NCBI GenBank assembly: GCA_015178975.1
Contig: WHVD01000005.1
Location: 1,054,001-1,118,000, forward strand
Direction of reading: 5' to 3'
DNA from: Hysterangium stoloniferum
Taxonomy: Eukaryota; Basidiomycota; Agaricomycetes; Hysterangiales; Hysterangiaceae
DNA length: 64,000 nucleotides
Shown here piece after piece: positions 24,431 through 36,100 of the stretch (position 1 is its first letter; each line of letters opens with the position of its first letter). Both the position numbers and the translations under genes were made by a program. Below the pieces are notes generated by a model. The model did no database searches. It was not told the origin of the DNA and was given only the letters and a program-made list of their open reading frames with translations.

Positions 24431-25616
24431 ATGTCCTCTCTTTGCTCATTTTTTCTGGCATTGCTTCTGGTGACCCCTATAGTCCACAGCACACCTGGGG
24501 TCAATACGGAGATAGCTACTTTAGAGCATCAAAATTCTGCCTTACTCCAGTACCCCACAAGTTTTACTCAGAACATCGTACCAAAGCCAATTCATTCTCA
24601 TAATGATTGTACGGTCAGTCTAATTTATGTATGCATGTATTGCTTAAACGTCCGCCAGATTGGCGTGATGTCCCATTACTTACTGCCCTAAGCTTTGGTG
24701 TCGCCAGTGTCGAAGCCGATGTTTGGCTTGTTGACAATATACTCTATGTGGGACACGAAATGGCTGCTCTGACCAAGGACAGGACGTTTGATTCTTTGTA
24801 TGTGCAACCGCTCTTGAAGATAATCCACGGTATGAACCCTGTGGATTCTTTCACGGTGAATCAGACAACCCCGAAGTCTGCGTTACTTTTTGATGTGCAT
24901 ATACCTATCTTTGAACATTAGTAATGCAGTGGTGTTTTCGACACAGCATCTAACATACCGCTCCAACTTTTAGTGGATATCAAGACGGATGGGGTCGAGT
25001 GAGTATTGCATATCGTGGGCCAATTGTTTACCTGACCTTGTCCAGGACACTTCCCGCAGTTTTGAAGGCGCTGCAACCTTTAAGATCAGCAGGCTACTTG
25101 TCTACATTTGCTAACGGAACATTTACGCTTGCTCCTGTACTTGTCATTGGCACTGGAAACTCGCCATTGGAACCAATTAAAGCTTTGGAGCCCAGGGACT
25201 TCTTCTTTGATGCACCTCTCACAGAACTTACTGTCCCGTCAAACACTACATGGTCTCCAACATTGAGTCCGATTGCTAGCACAGACTATAATGTCGCAAT
25301 TGGTGTACGTGTATGGCCATTATAGGTTAAATTAGCTAATCTGGTTTTTTTTTGCTGTAGTGGTCAGGCATAGGACCTATCAGTGATGCTCAAAAAGCAA
25401 ACATCACAAAGTTCGTGAATGATGCAAAAAGCCGAGGGATAAATTCTAGGTTTTGGGACACCCCTGGCTGGCCGATTTTTGCTCGGTACGAGCTTTCTAA
25501 AGTGTGATGACTCGTTTGACTAAAAGACCTTTAGCAACGCCATTTGGCAAGAGCTCATAAATGATGGTGCATTCTGGCTAAATGCTGACGACCTTGAAGC
25601 AGCGAGCACTTTCTGA
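24431..25616 (+). CDS. AIM6-like PLC-type phosphodiesterase, secreted
   Basis: The signal peptide MSSLCSFFLALLLVTPIVHS is followed by PKPIHSHNDYWRDVPLLTAL, in which the Tyr codon spans a spliced junction near 24610. SFGVASVEADVWLVDNILYV and GHE complete the first half of a GDPD/PI-PLC-like active site, with two His, one Asn and acidic residues. LLVDIKTDGVETLPAVLKAL, FWDTPGWPIFAR and FWLNADDLEAASTF end the protein at TGA 25616. The order matches the 'altered inheritance of mitochondria 6' family of phosphodiesterase-like proteins, whose substrate is unknown. There are about five introns. The gene is convergent with bL17m, leaving only about 64 bp between the stop codons. Confidence 0.78.
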
Positions 25617-25680
25617 GCCCTACTTACCACAAACACTGTGCATTCAGAGCTTACAAAATATTTTTTGACCACGATATACT

Positions 25681-26701
25681 TTATGAGGTAGCTTGAGAGT
25701 CTACACGCACGCCTAGCTTTGTCCGTTTCTCCCAAAAAGAGGAGCCTTGTACTGCACTCTTTCCTAAAGCTCCTTTAGCCAGCCGCAAACTTGTCGCTTG
25801 GGTTGTCATTCCGGCCAACCGCTGTCCTGCACGTGCAGTAAATCCCCGATAGACTAACTTCTTTTCATCGTCCTTTTCTTCTTCCACAACACGCCGCAGC
25901 CCATTTAAGGCATCTGGTTGAGCGAGTAAACGTGCCTGAAAATGTAAGTATATGGAATCCGGAGTACTAGAAAAAAACAAGTTACCATGTGTAGTCCAGC
26001 TTTCTCCGTAATTTGGCGCATTCTATCTTCGCCCGTAAACTTGAGAATCTTACTCAGATTTCGCTTGGTAAGGTCTCGTAATGGAATCCCCTTTGCACGA
26101 CTATTTTCAGCCACGGATCGCACGGTATCCATCACCTTATCAATATCAACAGAGGCCACGCTTGAGTCATCCTCACGGATCCTGCGTGCAAGAAGTTCCC
26201 ATCCCACAGCTTTCGCCGTCATCTCAACCTTGAGATCTCGGGGATTATCAACCAATTCGATAATTGCGTTCGGTGCATTGTCTCCTTGACGGTTTCCGTA
26301 TTTATGTATCCGTGTATATCCCCCCGGCCTACTAGCATACCGTTCTCGTAATGACGTGAATAATTTGGGAAGAACGTGAGGCTTGAGGATAAAGCCAGTA
26401 GCTTGTCGGAAGGAAGTCTCGTCACCATTCTTGCCAAGGGTAATAATCTCCATAAAAGTCATATGTGATAAAGAACGTGAAACATTGAGACTACGAAACT
26501 GACCTTTTCCGCCAATCGAGCAGTCTCTCGAGCCTTCGGTAAAGTTGTTTTAATCTGCTCATGTTCGAGGAGTGAAGTTACAAGATTCCTACGAATGACT
26601 CAATAATCGTCAATTAAATCGGTCCATGGTGCAAACCTCAACATAAGAATACGATGGGATGACTTCTTCGATAGTTTCCTGAAGCCCGCGCCATGCTTCA
26701 T
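25681..26701 (-). CDS. Mitochondrial ribosomal protein bL17m
   Basis: Exon 1 (ATG 26701) reads [20 protein letters not shown]. Exon 2 reads [20 protein letters not shown] and RETARLAEK. Exon 3 begins [20 protein letters not shown]. These are the defining motifs of bacterial-type L17. The long C-terminal extension (helical, with [20 protein letters not shown]) is typical of fungal mitochondrial L17 (yeast Mrpl8). The protein belongs to the large mitoribosomal subunit near the exit tunnel. The start lacks a separate presequence, as is common for this protein. Confidence 0.92.
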
Positions 26702-27779
26702 AATTGTCACCTATGTAGAGGACAGACACGACAATGAGAATTATGTAAGCTATATTGACTAGACGCTCCTTTCTCTGGTGGAGGCGTTAAATTCATTAAC
26801 TTACCTCGGTTGGCACTTATCTTCACTGCAAGGAGATTCCAAACAGTTCAATGTACCTCTTGAAGTCTATCTATTTGTGAACTATTCGTAATCTTTGGTC
26901 ATGGCTCGTAAGCACGTATACAGTTTTTGGCATTATCAGTCATTCTGGTCCTGACGGTGAAGTCCCAAATAACCCCTTCTAGGCTGGAAACTCCCAGCAT
27001 TACTGCCTTATTTTGCGATTAGCCTCGCTCGCAGATGTCCGCACAATTCGCCGGATACGTCAAAGAATAGGCGATTCATCTTCTCAAGTCCCAGAATTTG
27101 TCTATCCCGAATGGCTCTCTCTATATATCATCTCGAAGGTTCCATTGCCGTTGGACAGCCGTGGAATATATCACTTCTGGATAGGGAAAAAACTTATGGA
27201 CTTCGGTGATTGCCTTGCCTTTATGCGCTCTGGTGCTCCGACAACCGACAGCCCCTCCAAGAAGACGCCGTACGATACGATGCACGAATCTTTTACCTAT
27301 GAGCCTATTTTCACGATAGTATCCACACATATGGTGTATATTTGTCTATGAAACTTTCTATCAGAAGACATGATGAGGATTGACGGTCCAATCATCAAAC
27401 AAGATTATGCTTCTAACTCCGATTTTAAAGGAAAGTCGATACTCCCTTGTTCTCCTCTGTAGGTATTAATGTCCCATATATAGCTTTAAACTATTTTGTT
27501 GGTTTCTAGGAGATTTCCGATGAGATTTCAGACACGTCCGAGATATGGCATGATAACAATGCGCTGATGTGAATTACTTTCGCTACGCACATGTGATCTA
27601 TGATAGATAATTAGCATCCAAAAAGTGGCCATTTCCACAAGTAACAAACATAACGTTGAAAAATGATAGCTTTTGGGAGAGTCAAAGCTGTCGTCAACTT
27701 ACATGAATGCCAACCGAGGATGAACGGAAGGTGACCCGTGTACGTAAGCGGGATTTTAATCTGTTTGCAAGTCCCAACC
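26702..27779. other. divergent intergenic region bL17m / ACP1
   Basis: This 1.08 kb separates two nuclear genes for mitochondrial proteins that diverge from it. A plus-strand stretch at about 27025-27351 is open for about 100 codons but has no good ATG and no recognisable motif. I see no supported gene. Confidence 0.45.
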
Positions 27780-28318
27780 ATGTTTTTGCTTCGCAAGGCC
27801 TTTCTAAACGTAGCACGGACGTCGCGGACGGTTGTTACTGTGTCAAGGCCAATCTTATTAAGACCCTCACCACTTCAGTTCCACACTCAACGCGCTTTCT
27901 CTGCTGCGGCTGGATTGTCGAAAGCTGACATCCAACAGCGCATTTTTGCTACTTTGGAGTCATTTGAGAAAGTGCCAACGGAAAAGGTAGCACACTACAC
28001 AGATTATGTATTCATTCACTAATAACAGCGTGTAGCTTGCAGAGTCTGCATCATTCAGCAGAGATTTAGGTTTAGATAGTCTCGACGCTGTAGAGGTCGT
28101 TATGGCCATTGAAGAGGCACGTCTCTATGAATTTGGAGACTATATTCGTTGTATTCATGACCGTTCTCTTAGGAGTTTGGCATTGAAATTCCCGACAAGG
28201 AGGCGGACGCGATCACAACTGTGCAACAAGGTTCGTGGTCTCCCAGCTATTTGTCTCGTAACTTTCCTGACTCCTTTTAGCCATTGATTACATTGCCAAG
28301 ACGCCGGAAGCCACTTAG
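27780..28318 (+). CDS. ACP1: Mitochondrial acyl carrier protein
   Basis: The start MFLLRKAFLNVARTSRTVVT gives a classical Arg-rich presequence. The mature protein has IQQRIFATLESFEKVPTEK, then SASFSRDLGLDSLDAVEVVM with the phosphopantetheine-bearing Ser in DSLD, then AIEEEFGIEIPDKEADAITT and VQQAIDYIAKTPEAT. It is a carrier of type II mitochondrial fatty acid synthesis, the source of octanoate for lipoate, and an accessory subunit of complex I and of Fe-S assembly. There are four exons. The third intron (28117-28172) starts with GC rather than GT, and the conserved MAIEE/EFGIE junction leaves little choice. Confidence 0.94.
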
Positions 28319-28698
28319 ATAGGTGAATTGACATGAGTATCGTGCCTAACCAGCTCTGTTGACATGATTTATTTAGAAATGTGCAGTAGGATAAAAGAAT
28401 GAGAAGCGGGTTATTTCAATACGGAATAGAGCACGGCAATTGCCCTGTCTTGGCTTCAAGCCTGTTTTGTTCTCACGTCCCACTTGTGAGGAAATAACAA
28501 CCGATACCGCTTCTCTATCATCATCGATGCAACCAACCGTCACGGGTGTGAGCCAAATATCTTTTGAGGCAAAACAAGTAAGGACTCGCAAGAACGCCGT
28601 TGATATACATCTGTGGTGGTAAGTTTGTCAATTATGCGAGGCGGTCCGCAGACTCGACTATGGACCCGCCTGACTGGCCAATCAGTTCCATTCGACCG

Positions 28699-28706
28699 TA
28701 TAAAAG
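28699..28706 (+). promoter_or_regulatory. TATA box of the SMP-30 gene
   Basis: The motif tataaaag lies 49 bp upstream of the ATG at 28755. Confidence 0.5.
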
Positions 28707-28754
28707 CAACAATCCATTTTCTGCGCTTCTATTATACATGCCAACAAATTCTTA

Positions 28755-30020
28755 ATGTCAACGCCGTATCATGAGGTGCATATGCTATACAAGACGCAAT
28801 GTGTTTTGGGAGAAGGTACCACCTTGACGTTCTCTTTGGATCACAATTCTGATACGCATCTACCTAGGACCTTTGTATGAGGCCGCAACTTCCACATTAC
28901 ACTTTGTTGACATTGGGAAATACCAAGTAATTAGCCTTCTCTTCGAGAAGTCCTTGGAAGACATATCTTACGACGAACGCTTAGGTCTTGCACTATAATG
29001 TAGTCACAGAAGAATTAACATACGACCAGCTTGAGGAGCCCGTTGGTTGTCTTGCATTGCGCAGGAACGGGGAAGGTGTATGCTTTCCATCCATCTTGAA
29101 AATATTTGTGTCCTTCATTGAGTCTAATATAGCTCGCCGTCGCCGCCAAGAAAGGCTTCGCTTTATTGCTCTCTACTCCATCCCCACGTCTGCAGTATGT
29201 GGCAGAACCTCTACCTGAGCTTCAACAGCCCTATACTCGATTTAATGATGGTGCTTGTGATCAACGCGGCCGATTCTTAGCCGGTACTCTGTGCCACAAC
29301 ACTAAGCCGGAGTTCAGCGGTGCGTTGTATAGCTACGATCCAGAATCCGGGAAAACCATGATACTCGACGACAATGGCATAACTGTAATACTGTTTCCGG
29401 AATTCTATCCGTATGCCCTTTTGACTATCACTTTGCAGGATGCTAATGGTCTTGGCTGGAACGCGGACGGAAAGACATTGTTAGTTGTGCGAGTGTTGGT
29501 CACTTGACCATTAACAACTTCGTTGCAGGTACTTCACCAATTCATTGGTAAACCATATCTATGCATATGATTATGACGTTGAGACTGGTTTGGTGGCCAA
29601 CCGGCGGATCTTCATTGATGCCATTGCACAGGGTTTTGCACCTGGGTCATTTTGCGACGGGTTATGCTTTGATGATGAAGGAGGCCTATGGAGTGCAAGG
29701 TGGGGTGGGGGCTGCATTGCCCGCTTTCATAAGGACGGTGTTCTCGACTTCATCGTCCACATTCCCGGGGCGTTGAACATTACAGCATGTACTTTTGGTG
29801 GTGAGAAATGGAATGGAAGTCTTTCCTGGCCTACCATCTAACTCTTCTTTTAGGCCCGAAGAACGATCTTTTGTATGTGACAACAGCACACTGCGGCGCG
29901 CTTCCAGGGTCGGGTGATCCCGCACTACAAGAGCTTTATCCACATTCAGGCAACCTGTTTGTAGTAGATTTCCACGGTCGTTTTCATGGCGGACAATGGC
30001 GATTTGAATTTGGCGGGTAA
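28755..30020 (+). CDS. SMP-30/gluconolactonase/LRE-family protein
   Basis: Exon 1 reads MSTPYHEVHMLYKTQCVLGE, ending in the family Glu metal ligand (LGEGPLYEA across the splice). Later parts are HFVDIGKYQ, EEPVGCLALRRNGEG, LAVAAKKGFALLLSTPSP, TRFNDGACDQRGRFLAGTLC (with the Asn and Asp of the metal site), DANGLGWNADGKTLYFTNSL, FCDGLCFDDEGGLWSARWGG (Asp ligand region), NITACTFGGPKNDLLYVTTA and the final FHGGQWRFEFGG. The six-bladed propeller with a single divalent metal fits lactonase or regucalcin activity. The substrate is not predictable. About six introns are present, and the protein is near 300 residues, normal for the family. Confidence 0.9.
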
Positions 30021-30232
30021 ACTTTGGCGAAATAGATTCCAATACAATATTTTAAAGTTTCGTGAGGTCCAAATGATGTGGATTCATATTGTGTGAGAGG
30101 TTATGTGTGATATGACAGTGAGTACATGCTGAAAACAATGCGTATGAAGCCAAGCGGCGTAGCGTAAATCAAAGCAAACGGACAATGGTAACGAAACAAG
30201 GTGCAGAGTTTGTCCGGTGAGGTTTTATTTAA

Positions 30233-31450
30233 TTAAGCTGTCCGTCGATGTTGGTTATCAGGTTCAGGTCTCCCTTCCCAGGCGAAGTACTTCTCATTGG
30301 CAGTGCCTTCTTCGCTCTCTGCACGGACCATCTCTTCTTCGTCAGGAATACGACTAGCAAATACTAATCTGATCTCGCCTGCAAGGTAAATCTTACGTGT
30401 GTCCATAGATGAACTGTTAGAGGAGCTGCGGATGACCTTTCTTCGATGAGAATCTCCTTCACCAGCGCTGTGACTAGATAAATCGCCTTCGTCGCTGTCA
30501 ACCGTGTTGTGTTCTATATTTGCGGATGTGATAGAGGTCATTGCAAAATTTGGGAACGGTGAGCGTCGGTTGACAGGCTGGCCGGTTGAGTGTGCTCGCG
30601 GGCGGGGCGGTGGACGAGGAGACGGGCAAACAAATTTGAGGTGCACAGCATAGCGTATGACTTCCTTCGGAGGAATCTCCTCGTCCTTGTCCTGCGTTCC
30701 ACGAGCTGTTTGCTCAACATGTGGTTCATAATTACCCTCTCCATACCATACCCTACGCATAGGAGCCTGCGTTCCGGGTGGCATATCTTTGAGATCATAT
30801 GGGATGACAAGGATCTTCATGACTGTTCCAAGCTGGTTTTTTATGACAAGTTGAACTTGTCCTTTCGGAGGGACACGATAACCACCCTCAGCCTGGTACA
30901 TTTTTGTTTGGAGTTGAGGCGCTTCATCGAGATCGAGGGAACCAACCCAAGGGCCGGATAATTCATAGAACTGCGCCTCGAAAGGAAGATGGAGTTTCGG
31001 GGGAACAAAGAAGTTGCGAAAGGGGGGGAGAGAATTTATGGAGAGGGTGAGGGTGAAGGGACTAGGTGGTGACGCGGGCCCTGACATTCGCCCAGATAGT
31101 AAGGAATGCTTGTATGAGCCAAGTAAAGGTGATGACATTGGTGATGTACAAGTTGAACCGTCCTCAGAAGTGCGATGAGAGAACCTCCTACGGCGGCGAG
31201 AAGATGCCGATGCAGAGCGGGAAAGTGAAGGTGAAGTAGTAGCGGACGAAGGACCACTTTCGCCTGCCTCGTCGGATGGTGGCGTCAAGGGGGTGAGCCT
31301 CAATGACTCTATGTTTAATTCACGAGCTAGAGGACTAAGGTCTAACCAAAAGAGACCGTTCAAAAGCGGAAAAAAAAACCTAAAAATAAGGAGGGTGAAC
31401 ATACGGGTGCTACGGGGCAGTGCGTCATGATTGTGCGCGCGAGAGTTCAT
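30233..31450 (-). CDS. Atos-domain (FAM214-like) protein
   Basis: An Arg/Ser-rich disordered head, with runs of Ser-Arg and a stretch of five Arg near residue 90, precedes the first conserved block (SPFTLTLSINSLPPFRNFFV, PPKLHLPFEAQFYEL). The second block contains YRVPPKGQVQLVIKN and VIPYDLKDMPPGTQAPMRR, followed by an acidic/Ser-rich linker and IYLAGEIRLVFASRIPDEEE. The two blocks correspond to the paired domains of the Atos/FAM214 family, annotated in fungi under 'chromosome segregation during meiosis'; animal members are nuclear regulators. A strong donor (gtatgt at 31405) and an acceptor near 31342 suggest a 64-bp intron near the N-terminus that the uninterrupted frame reads through. Confidence 0.75.
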   Translation of the reverse strand: MNSRAHNHDALPRSTRMFTLLIFRFFFPLLNGLFWLDLSPLARELNIESLRLTPLTPPSDEAGESGPSSATTSPSLSRSASASSRRRRRFSHRTSEDGSTCTSPMSSPLLGSYKHSLLSGRMSGPASPPSPFTLTLSINSLPPFRNFFVPPKLHLPFEAQFYELSGPWVGSLDLDEAPQLQTKMYQAEGGYRVPPKGQVQLVIKNQLGTVMKILVIPYDLKDMPPGTQAPMRRVWYGEGNYEPHVEQTARGTQDKDEEIPPKEVIRYAVHLKFVCPSPRPPPRPRAHSTGQPVNRRSPFPNFAMTSITSANIEHNTVDSDEGDLSSHSAGEGDSHRRKVIRSSSNSSSMDTRKIYLAGEIRLVFASRIPDEEEMVRAESEEGTANEKYFAWEGRPEPDNQHRRTA

Positions 31451-32979
31451 AGCGACGACGGGAGCACAAGCTCACCGTCTTGAATGATGTCTACCAGTCA
31501 AAATGAACGCAAGGAATTTAAGGAGAAGTGACTGTGGCAGCCCGTGTGACACACAAGGCTGGAGAAAGTGGAGTGGTAAGCGACTTCTGTATCGGGTTAT
31601 ACCAACCAACAACCCACCTCAACTATCCCAATATGTCATTTGGTCCTTTCAAGGAAATGGTTCCCACACTCTAACCATTCTGGTGTACTGTTGCAGGTCG
31701 ACAACTCTGTAGTGCCTACAATGCACGCCTCTCTGACTATTACGCTGCCTAAGGTAGTAAACGCCCTATTGCTAGTAATAAAGGAGAGCGGCGGGTGGTT
31801 TTTGTCTATCCGCATCACATGCGGAAAACAGCCGAGAGGAACACACGGTAGGAGTGGGAAGTCAACACACTTGAAGGAAACATTTTAGGCACTTCATGTA
31901 TGTGTTGAAGTATAATAAGTACAATGACTATTATGACATTAATTAGTACTGTCATAGCAAAAAATATGTAGTGATATCGACCTCGGTCGATACGGAAGGG
32001 TTAAATCGACTGAGGTATAGGTTCGTCCGTCTGGGTATTTATATGTGTGGAATAAGAAAAATAGGAAACAAATGGTTGCGAGGCACGAAGACATGATTGT
32101 GTTGAGATTAGGAGTTAAAATGGTTGCAAGACACAAATAAATAAATGATACGGATCAGAGAATATGACCGAAGAAAAAAGAGTCGCGGTCTGCTACGGTG
32201 TTCTGAATGAGTCACAATTAGCCTTTATTCACAACATGAAGCCTGAACATTGATCTCAAGCTAAATGGATGCTGGATGATCCATCAAAGACACTAATTCA
32301 AAGCAACAGTCTTCAAGCACTTTCACACCTAACTCCAGTCCATAACACTCTTCAAACCAGTTCATTAAAATAGCAAATACACTGAGGATCATTCAGTGAT
32401 ACACTTTTACCATATCCCACATCCATCATTCACTGTGACAGGGGGTTAAGATCTAAAGTCTAAAGACAAAAGAGGAGTGATGTTGGAGGGCCAACAGGTA
32501 TCTTGTACTTAACTGGGAGGTCCAGTCCTACTGTTAAGATCTAAACAAAAAGGGCTCTATGTAGGCTTTGTTAAGATCTAAGCCAGGAAGAGGGGGAATG
32601 CTCTGGTCAGAGGACCGATGATGGGAAATGAACTAATTGGGGGGCCAAGGATAGAGATTGTACCAGTTGGGAGGTCTGACTCTGTAACCATAGTGTTGTG
32701 CCCTCACACAAACTGTCAGGGTGCTCTGGTATTTCAAACAGAGCAGATAGTACAATATGAGCAAAAGTCAACACTTAGCTTAATTAACCAGAGGGCCAAA
32801 TTACTAAGAGTCAAGAGATAGAGGGTTGTGGCTTGCCAATGACCACTCTTGAGGAGTATAGTGGTGAGGAAAAGGTGAAAAACTATGAGAGGCTAATCTA
32901 AGTCAATATTTGAACTAAAGAGCTGTAGTGTACATATATGGAAAGAGCTTTATACTACATTGAGACAGGTGATCAGAAG
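31451..32979. repeat. transition from gene island to repeat block
   Basis: The region 31.45-31.9 kb shows nothing I can identify. From about 31.95 kb short segments recur elsewhere: the 'tcgactgaggtata' stretch near 32.01 kb reappears near 63.36 kb, and the sequence around 32.84-32.98 kb reappears at 38.67-38.80 kb and continues, across an LTR insertion, at 37.09-37.2 kb. These are fragments of old repeats of unknown class. Confidence 0.55.
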
Positions 32980-33168
32980 GCTGATGTTACGACTGGACAA
33001 TCCTGCTGGACTCCGGATACTAACCTGTATGCTGCCATGCCCTACACGCACCAAATGTCTGTTTATAGGATTTCCCGCCCAGACTCCATTACATCAAGAC
33101 TTGTTATGTTCGACCTCATTACGACACATATCAGTCACCAGACTTCCCCCAAACTCCATCTCTGTCTA

Positions 33169-36100
33169 AGGTAGGCGTCACTTTAGTTCAGCACCTGTTT
33201 ATGTAAGCAAAAAAGTGACCTACTCGCACTCCTTTCTGTGCTTCCACAACATAGATAATCTGTAATTAAAACCCAGGGAAGTGGAGTTGGGATCCATTCC
33301 TCCAGTTCTCAGGTTTAAAACTTGAAAAATAATTCACCCTTGCCAAGTAGTAGGACTTACAAATTTTAACTTTTTTTTTGAGTCTCTGAATGCTTAAAAA
33401 CTCGTTTCCATGTGATTCTGAGATTTTCAAAATTTCGCAAGTGTCAGTATTGGCCGCTTACATAATCATCACGTGATATATTGGGCAGCCTTGTTTTAAG
33501 GGCCTAAAATTGGGAAAGAAAACTGTATTGAATTCAAATATATGTACTTATCTTACTACATAAAAATTCTCCTAAGAAAAAGAGGGTATAGCTGCACATG
33601 TACTTGTGCAGTAAGCTGTGCACTTGATCACAGGCCACATTACATAAGCAGTGCAGTGGCAAATGTGCAGTTGCACAGTTCTACTACCATGCCTTAGAAG
33701 TCTAAAGCTGCACAATCTCGCATCAAAAACCTTGGATCCAAGGCACAACAAAAGCCCTCAGTGACAATCAAGGATGTCCCAGATGATGATGACTTCAATT
33801 GCAAACCAGTTTCTCTCAATCTAGATCAAAGCAATGAAAGGATGTATGAGGAAGCATTTATTGTGGATGAAGAAGATGGATCTCTCACCTTGGTAGGCTT
33901 TCTTGATGACTTTGAGGAAGAACCTCTACTAGATCTTGCTCATGATTTGGACTCGGATGATGAAAATGATGAAAATCCTAGAGATAATTATCCAGAGATT
34001 CAAGAACTCTCTGACCTGGAACAGTTCTCAAGGATACTTGCTGAGGCACAGAGGATAGCAGTTGAGGCTGAAGATGAGAGGTTAAAGGAAAACAGGCGAC
34101 CAAAGAAATATCTCAAAAACTCTGCACGAACAAAATGAAGGCATAAACAGATTGGAAAGGACCTAGAGAAGCAAGGTTACCTTTCCATTAGGACATGGTT
34201 TGCAAAAGCCAATGCTGCAGAGAGTGAGGTTAATGAGGTTGCTAGGGGGCAGAATTCTGAGTCAGATGTGGAAATGGCCACCCTTGACAAAGATCAAGAG
34301 AACATATCTGCTGGAAAAAGCGACTCAGTGAGTTTGATCTTATGGACTGCTATGGTTATTGTTCTACTGACCAAATATTATTAGTCAATTGAAGAAATTG
34401 AAAGACAGGTTAACACTGAAATATATCTACCTTCCAAAGCTCATGAAAAGGTTGAAGAGCTCCTTCAGGCACTACGAGAAGGCCAAAAACCTGGGGACAA
34501 CACTCTATCCACAGAATCTGATATCATACTGGATCAATTAAATTACAAGGACTTACCAAAGCTTCGGCAAGCCTGTGCAGCACTGACTATGAAGAGCAAA
34601 GATAAGAAAATTGATGTTCTCTTTCGAGGACGGCTTACTGGGATGGTTGGGACATTGAACCTTTATCTTGACCCACAGCTCTCATATACCTGGCGTGAGG
34701 CTTCTCTTATTGCATCAAAATCACAAAGCCATGGAGTTAGCCATGCACGCAATCTGCGAACATGGATACATCAGTTCCTGGGTTCTGGAAAATTACCTCT
34801 TCACAGATATGGAAAGCTACGGGGTACCCTTCTTGATGATGAGGACTTTTCACAAGCAATACAGATTCACCTGTCTGGAATTGCCAAGAACAACTATATC
34901 CAAGCTCAGGATATTGTTGACTTCATGCAGACACCAGAAATGCAAGAAAGGCTTGAGGAGATTGGTTCCAATAAAAAGAAGATATCAATATGTACCACAC
35001 AACGGTGGCTCCACAGGATGGGATGGCGATATGGGAGGAAAAGGAATGGTATGTATGTTGATGGCCATGAGAGGGAAGATGTTGTCAAATACTGGATGGA
35101 ATTTATTGAACGGTGGAAAGTCTATGACAAGCGGATGTATTCATATGATAATGATGGAAACCGCGAAGGTGAACTCACTGGATTCCCTGTCCCACCTGGC
35201 CAACATTTCCAGCTCATTCTTATCACCCATGATGAATCAACATTTTATGAGACTGACCGTCAAAAAACCATGTGGGCCCATCAATCAGATAAAGCAGTCC
35301 CATTAAAGAAGGGGGAAGGTGTTTCTCTCATGGTCTCAGATTTTTTGACCGTTGAATGGGGAAGATTGCAAAGTGAGGATGGCATGGAGTTAATCTTGCA
35401 CTCTAAATTTAGAATTACTATTTAATCTATGAAATGCAGGTCAGCACGTATTGTCTTCAAAGCAGGAAAAAATCGTGATGGCTACTTCTCATCTGATGAC
35501 TTGATCACACAAGTTGACACAGCCATCAATATTTTTGAAGGATGGACAAATGGGTTTGCAACAGGTCTGTTCATTTTTGATAATGCACCGAGCCATCAGA
35601 AGCGTGCAGATGATGCACTTTCTGCAAGAAAGATGCCAAAGTATCCATCTGCAACCTGGGTTCATCGCAAAGGAGGCTCTCACATGCGAAATACTGTGTT
35701 ATCAAATGGAGACACCCAGTCCTTTTATTTCGAAGAGGACCACCCTACAATGCCTGGATGGTTTAAAGGGATGGAACAAATCATCCAGGAACGAGGCCTA
35801 TGGAGGGAAAGTGGCTTACTTGCACAATGTGAAGGTTTTAAATGTATACAAGGAAAAACTGACTGTTGCTGCCGTCGCCTTCTTTTTACCCAACCAGACT
35901 TTGTGGCACAAAAATCTCAACTTGAAGAGTTCATCACATTGTGGGGTCACATCTGTGACTTCTACCCAAAATATCACTGCGAGCTTAATTTTATTGAGCA
36001 GTATTGGGGTGCAGCAAAGTTCCATTACCGAAACACCCCCAAAACCAATAACATTGTTGAGATGGAAAAGAATATGCTTACATGCTTGGATGATATCGCT

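Noticed and set aside
27013-27351. Open frame of about 110 codons between bL17m and ACP1
   Set aside because: It has no ATG at its beginning, no recognisable motif and no convincing splice partners.
30233-31450. Possible signal peptide or membrane helix near the N-terminus of the Atos protein
   Set aside because: The hydrophobic run MFTLLIFRFFFPLLNGLFWL is most likely a 64-bp intron with a strong gtatgt donor.
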